NCBI RefSeq assembly: GCF_000714535.1
Contig: NZ_AUND01000002.1
Span: forward strand, 46,224-110,223
Source: Thioclava pacifica DSM 10166
GTDB taxonomy: Bacteria; Pseudomonadota; Alphaproteobacteria; Rhodobacterales; Rhodobacteraceae
Reading direction: 5' to 3'
DNA length: 64,000 nucleotides
The notes below the pieces were generated by a model. The model made no database searches. It worked only from the letters and a program-made list of their open reading frames with translations, and was not told the DNA's origin. Of the stretch, positions 48,401-55,111 are shown piece by piece. The position numbers were made by a program, and so were the translations under genes. Position 1 is the first letter of the stretch. Each line of letters opens with the position of its first letter.

Positions 48401-51332
48401 GGTTGTCGTGCGTCGCGCCGAGGATCTGAACTTCGCCTTCACCGGCTTCGACGTGAACAATGTGCCGGTCGGCACGCTCACGGCCTTGTCGGCGGGCACC
48501 GATGTCTATCTCGGCGCCGAGACCCCGGCCGCGCTGCATGAAGTGAACGCAGCGCGTGACGTGACGGTCAAGATCAATGGCATGATGTCGGATGCTCATG
48601 ACGGCGCTCCGGCGGTCACCGGTCGGATCATCATTCTCGAAAGCGGCAATGACGCACCGATCGCGACGCAGGACAACCCGCTGACCGTTGCGGTGCGTGC
48701 GGGCGGCATGCTGACCGCGCGTTCGGGCGTCGAGGTGAATATCGCGGCGACCGGCGATCTGCCCCTGGCCGAGATTTATGCACCGGGTGCCGCGCGCATC
48801 AGTGCGACTGGCGCGATCACCGATGCGGTGGCGACGGGTGCGGTGCGTATCAGCGCGGGCAGCCTGGTGCTCTCGGGCGCCTCGGTCGGCACGCAGGCGA
48901 CGCCGCTTCCGATCGAACTGACCGATACCGCGAATGGCGGCGCACTCGATCTCGAGACGCTTTCGGGTGATGCCTGGCTGACGGCCACGGGAGACCTGCC
49001 GATCACGCGGGCCTCGATCGCGGGCGGCGGGGCCCTCAGCACCGATGCGCTGTTGTCCTTCATTGGCACTGACACGATAAGCTTCGGCACCGGATCGGCG
49101 CTGACGCTGAGCACGGAAGGCGGCATTGATCTCACTGGGTCGAACGGCACCGATGTGCAGGGCGGCACGCTCAGCATCGTCACTGGCGGTTCGGTTGGCA
49201 CCGAAACCAAGCGCTTCGAGACCGCGCTTGTCGGGCTGAACTACACCGCGACCGGTACCGCGCTCACGCCGCTCTGGCTCCATGAGGCGGATGATCTGAC
49301 GATCTCCAACCTGACCCAGATCACCACCGGTTCGATGACCGATCTGGTCGTGGGTGGAGCGCTGACCATCGGCACCTTCACGTCGCCCGACGAAGTCCAC
49401 ATCGCCGCGGGCTCGATCACCGAGGGCCGCATCATCGCGAGCCGCACCCAGCTGAGCGCAGATGGCGCGATCGGGTCGGTGGCGCCGCTGAACGTGACCA
49501 CCGGGCGCCTCTACGCGAAGACCGTGGATGGCGATATCCGGATCGGGTTGAGCGATCGTGCGACCGATATCGAAGAGGTCACGGCAGGCGGCTCGGGTGC
49601 GATTGCTCTGAGCTCGACCAACGCGCCGCTGACGCTTCTGGCGGGGCCGGGGATCACCACGCAGGGCGGGGCAATCGGTCTGGATGTGACGAGCTTCGTC
49701 GCGAATGCCGATATCCTCAGCCATGACGGTGCGATCTCGATCCTGTCCGCGGGCTTGCTGGAACAGGCGGCCGGCACCTCGATCGACGCTGGAACCGGCA
49801 CGATCAATATCGGGGTGAAGGGCGATATGATCGCATCGCATGTGGTGACGCAAAGCACGGCTGACCCGGCGCTGACCGTCACGGTCGATGGCGCGCTCTC
49901 GATTACTTCGGGCCAGAGCGGCACGGTGCTCGAGGCGAATGCTGCCGGTGCGGGCGCGGTCCTGACCCTCGGCGCGCTGACCCCGGTCGGCCCCGATGGG
50001 CTGCCGGTCGCCTTCGATCATGTCACGGCGCAGGTCGCGAACGGTCCGATGCACCTCAACGAGCGCGACGCGATCCGGCTGGATCAGCTGCGCACCGATG
50101 GCGGGCTGATCGACCTCTATGCGGGTGGCCCGATCACCGTGCGCGATGTCATCTCCGGTGATGCCTCGCCGATCGTGATTTCGGCGGGCACGGGCGATAT
50201 CCGCTCGGATGGCGCGACGATGTCGGGCGGCGATGTGCGGCTCTTCGCCTTCGGTGGCGCGATCACCGGTGAGACGAGCGCGACCTTCATGGGCGACATG
50301 TCCCCCGGCACCACGGGCCACTTCTACGCTGATGGTGACGTGAACTACAGGGAGACCGCAGGCGATCTGCGGGTGGGCTTCGCGCTGTCCCAGAATGGCG
50401 GGCTCTATCTCGACACGATGGGTGGCGCGATGGAGCTTGGCGTGCTGGGTGCGCGGACCGATGTGACACTGGCGGCCGATGATGCGCTGCACGTGAACAT
50501 CATCGGGGGGGCGAGCGTCGATCTGGCCGATGAGACCGCGATGGCGCTGATCCATCCCGAGCTCTACGGCTTGCGCGAGGCGCAGGCGCCCGACAATGCC
50601 GATCTGCGTGCGCGCAATCCGGGCTCGACGCTCTATGCGGGCTTCGTGAACGTGCGCAAGACGCTGGGGCTGCATGCCGACTACATCGACGCCCAGCTCT
50701 ATGACATGACCCCCGAGGATGCGCTCGCGCTGACTATCGACGGGCATGACGACGGCATGGCCTCCTATGTCGATGTGGCCTCGATCGGGGACGGTCCGAT
50801 CCTGTTCATCCCCGAGGGTCAGTATTTCGACGATGTGCGCGACCGCCTGACGGGCCGTGACACGGCGCGCGGCACGCTCAACCTCGTTCGCGGTCGGATC
50901 ACGACGGGGCAAGTGAGCCATGCCGGGCCGGTGCTCAATGGTCTCGACGTGGTGATCGGCGGCGATGTCTGGTTCTACCAGCAAGGCTTCTCGGTGCTGG
51001 CGCAGGCGGTCTACGATCAGCTCTCGACCGTGGCCGATGCGCAGACGCTGGCGATCAACGACGGCAAGTACAGCTTCAGCCAGTCGAACCGGATCGACCT
51101 GACGGTGACCGAGGGGCTCGTGCTGAATCGTCGCCTCGGCGGCGTGGGCATCAATGGTGGCCAGGGCTACGGCTTCGAGGTGGGCGTGGAGACCGATATC
51201 CTCGGCTTCCCCTACACCACCTCCGGCGCGCCTGCGGGTGTGACCCGTCCGGGCGCTCTGATGCGCCTGCCGAGCTCCAGCCCCGAAGAGGAATACCCGC
51301 GCGTGACCTGGGTGATCTCCTCGGCGGAATGA
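33450..51332 (+). CDS. Giant TpsA exoprotein, filamentous haemagglutinin/LktA-like adhesin
   Basis: 5,960 residues in one uninterrupted frame. An extended signal peptide (about residues 1-40, RLILMRLGWFSSVSAAALFAALPTFAD) precedes a TPS secretion domain (about 50-190): AYNKFSQFNVNAGTTVNVYQP, then VFFVNSDGFVVSATG in place of the NPNGI block, and GQLTMSAP. The body is a predicted beta-helix rich in G, A, T, S, N and D, with degenerate repeats of about 65-75 residues (roughly residues 1400-2900) combining a GTI-x-S-L-A-G-type strand pair and a glycine-rich AG-x-GGA stretch. Helical, charged inserts interrupt it near residues 3900-3975 and 4780-4930. No autotransporter barrel or anchor closes the C-terminus (VTWVISSAE). 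I noticed no cysteine. A surface or released adhesin is likely. AGGGG precedes the ATG. Confidence 0.9.
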   Translation: MIDRRKTTNRPLGRLILMRLGWFSSVSAAALFAALPTFADVIAATSTTTVATSGNTTDVTTSNIQGSTAYNKFSQFNVNAGTTVNVYQPLNTDALVNIINGGQSTIAGTLNAMKIVDPNVLNSATAIGSNVFFVNSDGFVVSATGTINAGQLTMSAPTSDFVTNLTNEADGNLTVGLDSPTAQLFAGSEPLSDTGQITIDGQINAARLALRSGGAGMLLRGRITVEDPTALGPVSVGVNVDGTPQAAGLVSQGGVIRLVSKGGISSSGTITAKRGTGPTATGGVVLGEAQGTLSAGGTYDVSGTGASDPTGTGKGGTIFLYTEGSASMEPSLKVDASSTAGDGGAFVLRAGLTDGNTLSAQGDFDMSAPSGTAGSVFLRGQDISTAGTITTHGGDLAIAADKTVTLSNNISTRADGAGDPITGGPGAGTAGSIYVAAQDISVEAGTTIRADSNGADGGGMLLLSARSFNTGIVWAINPDTETASITITSADLKAGSIVVNSVATVSNTLGSDVDSVEAAQVEGLDDATNEDSLLTTVNSGIDMMEGLFTQGATAANGFVPLQVQVLNAQSNVTITDSTLTADGNWKDRNLAPRVLNTDTAADNGQLGATGLLENTYGFLSDPPLSFNSTPQDVIDNATGSLLGGGVPYSLSINLPAAWDPSQDAMLIQSHAQTSYSIAPKAYALGVVVADSQVASQVLLSGNTLTTEAGNMRLASTAAEDHTVSIAAKKVKDVAAAVVVTTRNLTNQLLVEGGTTTSAGALYAGAYTGKSHSITTGANAGMEGLGALAVSIDVSKSLTEAALGGTVNTGGALDLDAETLFFNKVHATTATMGVANPTTKIAKQKAADSTLVQAIPGAQSKIQGKPVDPNRAPHIGFGVAIDVQVDNDSTYATLGGNYHDLSNANALTALGTTTVTATGQNVSVNSAYRFASVTEGGSSLSRSVSAAFGTLNFAAKKVLDRYNAAHPNATITQDELLGKYSQVLMLTASVSTMAGDTQAEIGSDATVNAAGATVQAQTRFPHADPIQDIRDKWEQFVGQVTAYEALPDNPTDAANLETPDAPGLLDTLNPLNLITTDVKSKAEAPVPSDGSRPVVPEDQQKLAIGITANVFNTDNTTEAVVRNGAVLNLTGDMNVLSSQEGWFLHVANLPKKNPISGDAKVNDAIGVAINLDRVGSKVSSVIESGATINAGSNATNVTAYTRNIMGILSFSGGQGASTAVNATVATNIADAETTARIGDDAAVTAGAVLISAKDESVDWAAAGAISASENIGVGASIGLNITTRKVWAGIGPDDPAAPAANVGKTVIDADSLVITAENATVDVVVGVAGSKVQGKPSQEPQPAQTNQNDDMIIPSWLFAEDENDAINSQQNMDTPSDSDGNTQKSGWAVTGVASLNLSLGNETTAAINTQGTIELASTLTQTAKNNAVQIAVGGAVSAGLGQAQDTNALAGAFSVMVDTRKLNSEVSNATINAGDAVTIGAEDHATVVNVAVGGAGTSRGDIALAGSVAVAVLDGGTTASISDAKITSSQLDLSSTDGSTTVSIGGGVGINMDKTKGYGVGIGIAVNTVTRSATAKLTGASTIDTGAFGIIANSTQSIYGFGVSAGSGKTGIAGSVSVNNITGGARADVTGNGPDADRLSISASSINIGATEANSIFSLGGALANGDNAYGGAATVNVITADTGATMTDAVVTGQGGTGGTGAISLTATGTSTIFSIAVAGAVANEQTAAGVGLSANNISAGVIVSAAGTEALDAESIALNATGTRTISSIGGGAAASNGSAGGFAGTLNLLTKNTTSINLDGANLGTAGAGTIVATATANGTIRSAAVALSASRDTSLGGAVTVNYSEATTQVSSVGATLDAGGVLSLTADDTGTIESLAGGAVLSANGSGVGGAVSANFIAHDTGVLTNGATLSGEGVNLTATNGSTLKTAAVGLTLTGAGPTAVAGSLAIGDIGNTTSVNATDTSIDAGTGAISLSATRTGQISILSGAAAGAGGATAVGVALTVASIHGGTTADLVSSKAVTGDSLSVTATDTAGIDAIAVSGAASGQAAVGGSVVYTQIGQPGTDGPSVDPLPGPASDDPVGGAQNEVSDLRDAALTNLATSVSNTTKAPDFDANKLALTLDADAVTRARVELSGTAPALPATTINASTTGTIRSLAGAVAIGGTGAGVGVGLGVNLLFGKTEAELVLPSDAETLAPSVALSATQTGTIETAAVSGGGSGGVGGAGSILVNVMNRQADAHIRGNGSGARAALRTDRGDVSLTTTQTGTIQALAGSAGIGGQAGIGGAIVVNVMSDDTEAAVEDATILARQETEDATKPLENAGALTIAATQTMTLDSLSVGAGGGGSGAFAGSFAVNVANGEVYAGLRRSEVQVGSLSVTATSTPSLTGKAGAFAGSGGASVGLGIVINNSNQTVRADITSSTVRSGRSVVLGAYETTTFSGSAISGAGGTVGVTGTGVNNTAANTVEALIQGEPISLVDPDTGLSANTLYGSDVVARGSMLVDAQSRTIISLLGGSEESKPGSTEDARGDTPALNLSFSGGAAAGVGVSASINTIKNRVKAAVLDTARVTALGGSTVSWNDADGVTRTTRGLAVNAQARSAISMLTANGSVGGVAGVSALFALNLVDDEARVQLGSETGSSLVRINPESDTDFGDDIGTTTANAGQDVLVNADVANSSTSYTVNVGIGGTAGVGASVATTVVTSTAKVATYDAQVSAADALTINANSKSVLTSFVAGIGGGFVGVTGNGNVNVLSSTADIAIGGGSLNAGGALSIDSKIDNDIYAMTGSGGGGLVAVGGAIQVAVANGSSKITVGNGRAGQKAYLTAGGDLGVNAKSYLTQQGYVGAGAVGGVGVALSANVLVDRTYTGVTLSDNQSLSADGRVDITAFEKATITGVAGSVGAGATGVGLGLDYANLQGTTTVNIGDNASITANYNAGGTRGVGQKGITISAASERELGSTVVAIGGGAISVGAALSIAELGGTVDDESGNLSDALASINSELSSDQSGDGGLDADATEQDRQNTGGSVIGFAGGSDTQSQIVATRQGLDPSAAGTDQVSVTIGSAKLYSDGDIKVDSSAKIRLTQNAGAGSGSIFGGASSGIAISNVATGAGIDVQNGAVLSAGGAVDLGAATGQLDANPLISTSVTTASASGGYTGGAGVAVAKLDAGSSVTVGDSVGISGKSVALSADRSGLVSTDSYNVNVALVGAVGVAVSDAKSVGTSAITIGAAGGNSGTISSGSGGTNISTSDTTRVTATGEGSSGGIAGGVNAVIVTATNSGNSLVTARDYTFTSSGNFDLQNTSAGSARAYAKGIAVGGGIAIGAGVATSRSGMNVTTIFASDVTANNITVNSEILLNAGNVTSYAEAASTSGGLLAGNGADAKAFTNYGITSTMTGNFIASGTIQLSADASAVSAEAYATGRSGGAVAVGLTLATAGQDTANGGSGDVVFNLDGAMLRGRVITLSTGNAPSAKANSDSGSGGLVSGSGAETHVITDTRSIFNIGATATTVITASDQLQITAAQSGSFGSHVDSTSAAAVGYSGAFSETTIGATTALTLGSKTTIAAKNIDIGAETSMNRPDDGYNVVSGSGGAIDVAAMRSQVTVNATTDVFVNDGAALVQTGLPDNNQVFRIGAATNMALTDRLKLDSGGAIASPIGQSTLDVQSNTAHLTIGSAKLLAVDVLQLYAGGDANLYSEVDTTSYGLSGAASGKTYATYNADNQITLNSGADLQSLTDVQLKAGYTSNGAQQVAVKAETRVFNKTAIPIPITPVADATANANQHVNIGTGSSVTAVHDVYIFAERGGGEVLGYGRGKDLYREVAAAIGSALSEAFGGDPVSLDIESGTSTDTGDNLITVNGYVRAGSRNKQILILDQNNQLDNSSEYYVNGSGQQVWFTDEDARGILEDPTNSAAEIAAMIRENVPLSDLLDQRIAELQSKINDPILSQDAQAVQAWNDELASLITRQADFSGNADFIDLPDIRASEGSIYLRADTVQGASTGTLDAPGNALILVHVYSDAYVNTGSMEIPWNEGGRIVFNDVTVKTPQDIQNLANPKGAPIDYTMISGTDAGEPKIEVVTYGNGSIEVGGPITNMGGTVLINSNFGDLDVQADISAKTIRLSAGRDFTQGYTPGLRNVSGDPRAIYDSYFQQVDDDARAWITSGFTVTGISGGDLTVPISTTTLDVGNVATFALGARPTAIRAGRNVYITADKLNINGLIQAGVGSYEIDIAAGLMNDISGFSTTTPTVLFDPSEPVTPNVTRNANVTSDVWVKYDPTMLNDKGEQTGAIVIDPMVVQGGRVEITGQILSTGGGKIESLDGYGSITVNNDTSLPVVLGRVDTGDPGANGQGIEGVVRITDTDPAKAVNGAARVTEYTRIGSTLYVKDNSSTFDTETLTYGDPTDPNSVSVTRVIPTTLVSSSTVSDGRAGSYQPVTNRDFVVLQSEIVTQVVQYSQKTSYFWFKLGESISSTVYDPKVTPLDPTVAFGADGNYVAPENTSINGGSYDYGFTGSLTSQNTKKGTVTTDDRRILGIGDVYKTWNETVTSNVLYTHRLKADYAIDIVFSGSDTGGLNITSKGDVIFTDTVSNVVGDSKITSSEGSVLTAGSEVTATLADLDVSAVNGRIAGSSGAFRIDQSAGSTLTAAGGSAVNIRELSGAMNLVSVTTKDRPATTDAPMTGVVTLTADGDITMADSSNGGIVASSIDMVSINGAVGQSGAPIWVTHEGGVLDVTALNDVYVSALAGDLPLHGVTSQLGSVTLTADNGSILDRNNVEVRDIRSEAELAKLWTQDMGLDDTVAQDDRAQQQLDALANAREHTYREYWRERRAAGGDPIDYTIDQATADALTSGGWTQAQLDNYVAEQQGLYAEWNAEAAEQESFTYVPTATDQAQILEGIGWTTDELKHWIRAGLIKGTGDTNTRIEDPNVTAYGSITLSAGGTVGEMLDPYTVGSTNDLTQDLQILSQAEPSDLTFTDDGKVVVRRAEDLNFAFTGFDVNNVPVGTLTALSAGTDVYLGAETPAALHEVNAARDVTVKINGMMSDAHDGAPAVTGRIIILESGNDAPIATQDNPLTVAVRAGGMLTARSGVEVNIAATGDLPLAEIYAPGAARISATGAITDAVATGAVRISAGSLVLSGASVGTQATPLPIELTDTANGGALDLETLSGDAWLTATGDLPITRASIAGGGALSTDALLSFIGTDTISFGTGSALTLSTEGGIDLTGSNGTDVQGGTLSIVTGGSVGTETKRFETALVGLNYTATGTALTPLWLHEADDLTISNLTQITTGSMTDLVVGGALTIGTFTSPDEVHIAAGSITEGRIIASRTQLSADGAIGSVAPLNVTTGRLYAKTVDGDIRIGLSDRATDIEEVTAGGSGAIALSSTNAPLTLLAGPGITTQGGAIGLDVTSFVANADILSHDGAISILSAGLLEQAAGTSIDAGTGTINIGVKGDMIASHVVTQSTADPALTVTVDGALSITSGQSGTVLEANAAGAGAVLTLGALTPVGPDGLPVAFDHVTAQVANGPMHLNERDAIRLDQLRTDGGLIDLYAGGPITVRDVISGDASPIVISAGTGDIRSDGATMSGGDVRLFAFGGAITGETSATFMGDMSPGTTGHFYADGDVNYRETAGDLRVGFALSQNGGLYLDTMGGAMELGVLGARTDVTLAADDALHVNIIGGASVDLADETAMALIHPELYGLREAQAPDNADLRARNPGSTLYAGFVNVRKTLGLHADYIDAQLYDMTPEDALALTIDGHDDGMASYVDVASIGDGPILFIPEGQYFDDVRDRLTGRDTARGTLNLVRGRITTGQVSHAGPVLNGLDVVIGGDVWFYQQGFSVLAQAVYDQLSTVADAQTLAINDGKYSFSQSNRIDLTVTEGLVLNRRLGGVGINGGQGYGFEVGVETDILGFPYTTSGAPAGVTRPGALMRLPSSSPEEEYPRVTWVISSAE

Positions 51333-51358
51333 CGGGCATTGAATGGAAAGCAGGGAAG

Positions 51359-51383
51359 GGGCTGCCGAGAGGCGGCCCTTTTT
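51359..51383 (+). terminator. Intrinsic terminator of the secretion operon
   Basis: GGGCTGCC, a GAGA tetraloop and GGCGGCCC form an 8-bp stem (one G-T pair), followed directly by TTTTT. It lies 26 bases after the giant gene. Confidence 0.88.
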
Positions 51384-51493
51384 CGTCGGCGCAGGTCAGA
51401 GGTATCGAGGGGCGTGCGCAGGCAGATGCCAGAGAGCGCCGTACACAAGCACGCCGCAGACGAATCGCAGGTCGTTTTTTATCAGGGGGGAAG

Positions 51494-51568
<75 letters not shown>

Positions 51569-51688
51569 GCCGGTTTTCGGTCCGTCGCTTCGACCGTGGG
51601 CGGGGATTTAGACGCAATCGCCGAGGGGTGCAAGGGTAAATCTTGCTCTCTCTCGACAGGATTTCTTTGGCAGGCTAAACGGGGCGCC

Positions 51689-51859
51689 ATGACAGGCGGG
51701 ACGACAGACGGATCGGGCAAGGATCGTGACGCGGGCAAGACCCGCGAAGAGCGGCTGGCCGAGGCATTGCGGGCAAATCTGCGCCGGCGCAAGGCGCAGG
51801 CGCGTGCGCGCAAGCCAGACGCCGCCCCGCCCGAGGAAAATAAGAGCGAGGGCAGTTGA
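51689..51859 (+). CDS. Small basic protein upstream of murA, function unknown
   Basis: 56 residues, highly charged: an amphipathic basic helix [22 protein letters not shown] lies between glycine-rich and acidic ends. The stop is one base before the murA start, so the two genes are probably co-translated. I recall similar short Arg/Lys-rich ORFs before murA in related genomes, but I know no function. No membrane segment or cysteine is present. Confidence 0.7.
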   Translation: MTGGTTDGSGKDRDAGKTREERLAEALRANLRRRKAQARARKPDAAPPEENKSEGS

Positions 51860-51860
51860 G

Positions 51861-53129
51861 ATGGATAGCATCGTCGTGCGCGGCAACGGGCCGCTTTCGG
51901 GCCAGATCCCGATCGCGGGTGCAAAGAATGCCTGTCTGGCGCTGATGCCGGCGACGCTTCTGAGCGACGAGCCCCTGACGCTGACCAACGCGCCGCGCCT
52001 GTCCGACATTCGCACGATGACCGAGCTTCTGGCCTCTCTCGGGGCCGAGGTGACGGCGCTGCAGGATGGCAAGGTTCTCGCGACCTCGTGCCATGGCGAG
52101 ATCAACCCGGTCGCGGATTACGATATCGTTCGGAAGATGCGGGCGTCGAATCTGGTGCTCGGCCCGCTGCTGGCGCGTCTGGGCCATGCCGTCGTGTCGC
52201 TGCCGGGCGGCTGTGCGATCGGCGCGCGCCCCATGGATATTCATGTCGATGCGCTCTCTGCGCTTGGGGCCGAGATCGAACTGAAGGATGGTTATCTGCA
52301 TGCCGAGGCCAAGGGTGGCCTCAAGGGCGCAACGCATGAGATGCGCTTCGCCTCCGTGGGCGCGACCGAGAACTTCCTGATGGCGGCGTCGCTGGCGAAG
52401 GGCACGAGCGTGCTGAAAAATGCCGCGCGCGAGCCGGAAATCGTCGATCTGGCGAAATGCCTGCGCGCGATGGGCGCGCAGATCGAGGGCGACGGCACCT
52501 CGGAGATCGTGATCCAGGGCGTTGACCGTCTGCATGGCGCGACCCATCCCGTGGTTGCCGACCGGATCGAGCTTGGCACCTATATGCTCGCGCCCGCGAT
52601 CTGCGGCGGCGAGGTGGAATGCTTGGGCGGCCGGATCGACCTGGTCGAGAGCTTCTGCGAAAAGCTCGACGCGGCGGGCATCTCGGTCGAGCAGACCCAT
52701 ACCGGGCTCAAGGTGTCGCGCAAGAATGGCCGAATCCGCGCGGTGGACGTGACGACCGAGCCCTTCCCCGGCTTCCCGACCGACCTGCAGGCGCAGATGA
52801 TGGCGCTGCTCTGCACCGCCGAGGGGACGAGCGTGCTGGAAGAGAAGATCTTCGAGAATCGTTTCATGCACGCGCCGGAACTGATGCGGATGGGGGCGAA
52901 TATCGAGGTGCATGGCGGCCACGCGACCGTCCACGGCGTCGAGAAGCTGAAGGGCGCGCCGGTCATGGCGACCGATCTGCGCGCCTCCGTCTCGCTGATC
53001 CTCGCGGGGCTCGCCGCCGAGGGCGAAACCGTGGTCAGCCGCGTCTATCACCTCGATCGCGGCTACGAGCGGGTCGAGGAGAAGCTCAAGGGCGTCGGTG
53101 CCCATATCGAGCGTGTGAAAGCGAGCTGA
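51861..53129 (+). CDS. murA: UDP-N-acetylglucosamine 1-carboxyvinyltransferase
   Basis: 422 residues. It transfers enolpyruvate from PEP to UDP-GlcNAc, the first committed step of peptidoglycan synthesis, in the cytoplasm. The N-terminus [31 protein letters not shown] has the substrate-binding Lys-Asn pair, and the loop [12 protein letters not shown] carries the catalytic Cys118 that fosfomycin attacks. The C-terminal [17 protein letters not shown] block is standard. It follows the small ORF by one base and precedes the DUF2948 gene by 51 bases. Confidence 0.97.
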   Translation: MDSIVVRGNGPLSGQIPIAGAKNACLALMPATLLSDEPLTLTNAPRLSDIRTMTELLASLGAEVTALQDGKVLATSCHGEINPVADYDIVRKMRASNLVLGPLLARLGHAVVSLPGGCAIGARPMDIHVDALSALGAEIELKDGYLHAEAKGGLKGATHEMRFASVGATENFLMAASLAKGTSVLKNAAREPEIVDLAKCLRAMGAQIEGDGTSEIVIQGVDRLHGATHPVVADRIELGTYMLAPAICGGEVECLGGRIDLVESFCEKLDAAGISVEQTHTGLKVSRKNGRIRAVDVTTEPFPGFPTDLQAQMMALLCTAEGTSVLEEKIFENRFMHAPELMRMGANIEVHGGHATVHGVEKLKGAPVMATDLRASVSLILAGLAAEGETVVSRVYHLDRGYERVEEKLKGVGAHIERVKAS

Positions 53130-53180
53130 TCGGCTGGCAATCGCGCCAGGTCTTCCCATATCGAGAAACAGAGGTGGCCC

Positions 53181-53660
53181 ATGACCCGTGATGCGACATT
53201 CGAAGATGGCGGCGAAGGTGCGATCGCGCTGCGCGCCGAGACCAAGGACGACCTCGCGGTGATCGCGGCGCTGGTGCAGGACGCGATCCTGCCCATTACC
53301 GAGATCGCCTGGGAAGCGAAGGCCCGCAGGTTGGCGCTGCTGATCAACCGCTTCCGCTGGGAGGACAAGGCGGCGGCCGAGGCCGAGAAGCGCCCCTATG
53401 AGCGGGTGCGGTCGCTTCTGGTGCTTTCGGATGTGACCCATGTCGCGAGCATGGGGATTGATCGTTCGGATCGCGATGTTGTGCTGTCGGTCCTCGATAT
53501 TTCCTTCGAGGAGGCCGAGGACGGCGCGGGACGTGTAACACTGACGCTGGCCGGGGATGGCGCGCTTGCGGCGGATGTCGAATGCCTCGATGTCGATCTG
53601 CGTGACGTGGAGCGGCCCTATCGTGCGCCCTCGGGCCACGCGCCGCATCACCCCGACTGA
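53181..53660 (+). CDS. DUF2948-family protein
   Basis: 159 residues. The order of blocks fits the alphaproteobacterial DUF2948 family: LRAETKDDLAVIAALVQDAI, ITEIAWEAKARRLALLINRFRWED, then a middle VRSLLVLSDVTHVASMGIDR and an acidic C-terminal half with VECLDVDLRDVERPYRA. It is soluble and has no known activity. It is usually found near hisD and murA in this bacterial group, as here. Confidence 0.82.
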   Translation: MTRDATFEDGGEGAIALRAETKDDLAVIAALVQDAILPITEIAWEAKARRLALLINRFRWEDKAAAEAEKRPYERVRSLLVLSDVTHVASMGIDRSDRDVVLSVLDISFEEAEDGAGRVTLTLAGDGALAADVECLDVDLRDVERPYRAPSGHAPHHPD

Positions 53661-53681
53661 GCCGCGTGTCGCGACCGGGAT

Positions 53682-53715
53682 GCCTCCGGCGGAGATATTT
53701 TCATCAAGAAGAAGC
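53682..53715. repeat. Extragenic CTCCGGCGGAG hairpin element
   Basis: CTCCGGCGGAG is an 11-base palindrome followed by ATATTTTCATCAAGAAGAAG. From memory, very similar short elements recur between genes in Rhodobacteraceae. With its following T-rich stretch it could end or stabilise transcripts. Only this copy was noticed in the window. Confidence 0.5.
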
Positions 53716-53797
53716 GGAATCGCCCTTGCGGGGAGGGGTGGCGCTTGCGGGGCGGGGCCAGAGCCTCTAATCCGAGGGGCGGAATAGGAGACTGTCG

Positions 53798-55111
53798 ATG
53801 CCGCATTTTCTGGACACGCGCGAGGATGGGTTCGAAGCCCGGTTTGTCGAGCTTCTGGGAATGAAGCGCGAGGACAGTCCCGATGTGGATGCCGTCGTGG
53901 CCGGGATCATCGCGGATATCCGCGCGCGCGGCGATGCGGCGCTGATCGAGCTGACCGCTAAATTCGACCGGCTGGAGCTGACGCCCGAGACGCTGGCCTT
54001 TTCGGCTGAGGAAATCGAAGCAGAAGTGGCCAAGGTGCCCGCCGAGGAGCGCGCGGCGTTGGAATTGGCGGCCGAGCGCATCCGTGCCTATCACGAGCGT
54101 CAGATGCCGCATGACGCGCGCTGGATCGACGCGAGCGGGGCGGAGCTGGGCTGGCGCTGGGGGCCGGTCTCGGCGGCGGGGCTTTATGTGCCGGGGGGGC
54201 TGGCGAGCTACCCGTCTTCGGTGCTGATGAATGCGATCCCGGCGAAGGTCGCGGGCGTGGAGCGGCTGGTGGTCGCCTGTCCGACCCCGGGCGGGGCGGT
54301 CAATCCGCTGGTGCTGCTGGCCGCGCAACTGTCGGGCGTCGATATGGTCTACCGGGTGGGCGGCGCGCAGGCGATTGCCGCGCTGGCTTACGGGACCGAG
54401 ACGATCACGCCGGTCGACAAGATCACCGGGCCGGGCAACGCTTTCGTGGCGGCCGCCAAGCGGCGGGTCTTCGGGCGCGTCGGCATCGACATGATCGCCG
54501 GGCCCTCGGAGATCCTCGTGATCGCGGATGGCACGGGCGACCCGGACTGGATCGCGCTCGACTTGATGAGCCAGGCCGAGCATGACGAGAGCGCGCAGGC
54601 GATCCTCATCACCACCGATGAAGCCTTCGGCAAGGCGGTCGTGGCGGCGGTCGAGAAACGGCTCGAGACGCTGGAGCGTCGTGCGATCGCAGGCGCGAGC
54701 TGGCGCGATTTCGGCGCGGTGATCGTGGCGCGTGACCTGATGGAGGCGGCGGAGCTGTCGAACCGGGTCGCGCCTGAGCATCTGGAGCTTTGCGTGGCCG
54801 ATCCCGATTGGCTCTCGGAGGCGATCACCCATGCGGGCGCGATCTTCCTCGGCGCCTACACGCCCGAGGCGATCGGCGATTATATCGGCGGGCCGAACCA
54901 CGTCCTGCCCACGGCGCGCTCGGCGCGGTTCTCGTCGGGTCTCTCTGTGATGGATTTCGTCAAGCGCACGACGCTGGCGAAGATGACGCCCGGCGCGCTG
55001 AAGGCTATCGGCCCTTCGGCGGAGGTGCTGGCGAAATCGGAAAGCCTCGAGGCGCATGGGCTGTCGGTCCGCGCGCGGCTCGATGCGCTCAATGACGAAG
55101 GAGGGCAGTGA
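53798..55111 (+). CDS. hisD: Histidinol dehydrogenase
   Basis: 437 residues. It oxidises L-histidinol to L-histidine in two NAD-dependent steps with zinc. Conserved blocks are VSAAGLYVPGGLASYPSSVLM, KITGPGNAFVAAAK, IAGPSEILVIAD, the zinc site in MSQAEHDESAQAIL, the catalytic Glu-His of APEHLELCV, and GPNHVLPTARSARFSSGLSV. Its TGA overlaps the ATG of the UPF0262 gene. The other his genes are not in the window. Confidence 0.97.
   Translation: MPHFLDTREDGFEARFVELLGMKREDSPDVDAVVAGIIADIRARGDAALIELTAKFDRLELTPETLAFSAEEIEAEVAKVPAEERAALELAAERIRAYHERQMPHDARWIDASGAELGWRWGPVSAAGLYVPGGLASYPSSVLMNAIPAKVAGVERLVVACPTPGGAVNPLVLLAAQLSGVDMVYRVGGAQAIAALAYGTETITPVDKITGPGNAFVAAAKRRVFGRVGIDMIAGPSEILVIADGTGDPDWIALDLMSQAEHDESAQAILITTDEAFGKAVVAAVEKRLETLERRAIAGASWRDFGAVIVARDLMEAAELSNRVAPEHLELCVADPDWLSEAITHAGAIFLGAYTPEAIGDYIGGPNHVLPTARSARFSSGLSVMDFVKRTTLAKMTPGALKAIGPSAEVLAKSESLEAHGLSVRARLDALNDEGGQ

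Noticed and set aside
45975..50984. A 1,669-codon open frame on the minus strand inside the giant exoprotein gene
   Set aside because: It is a shadow of the GC-rich, strongly biased coding strand. Its product is an arginine-, histidine- and aspartate-rich string without domains, and it has no ribosome binding site.
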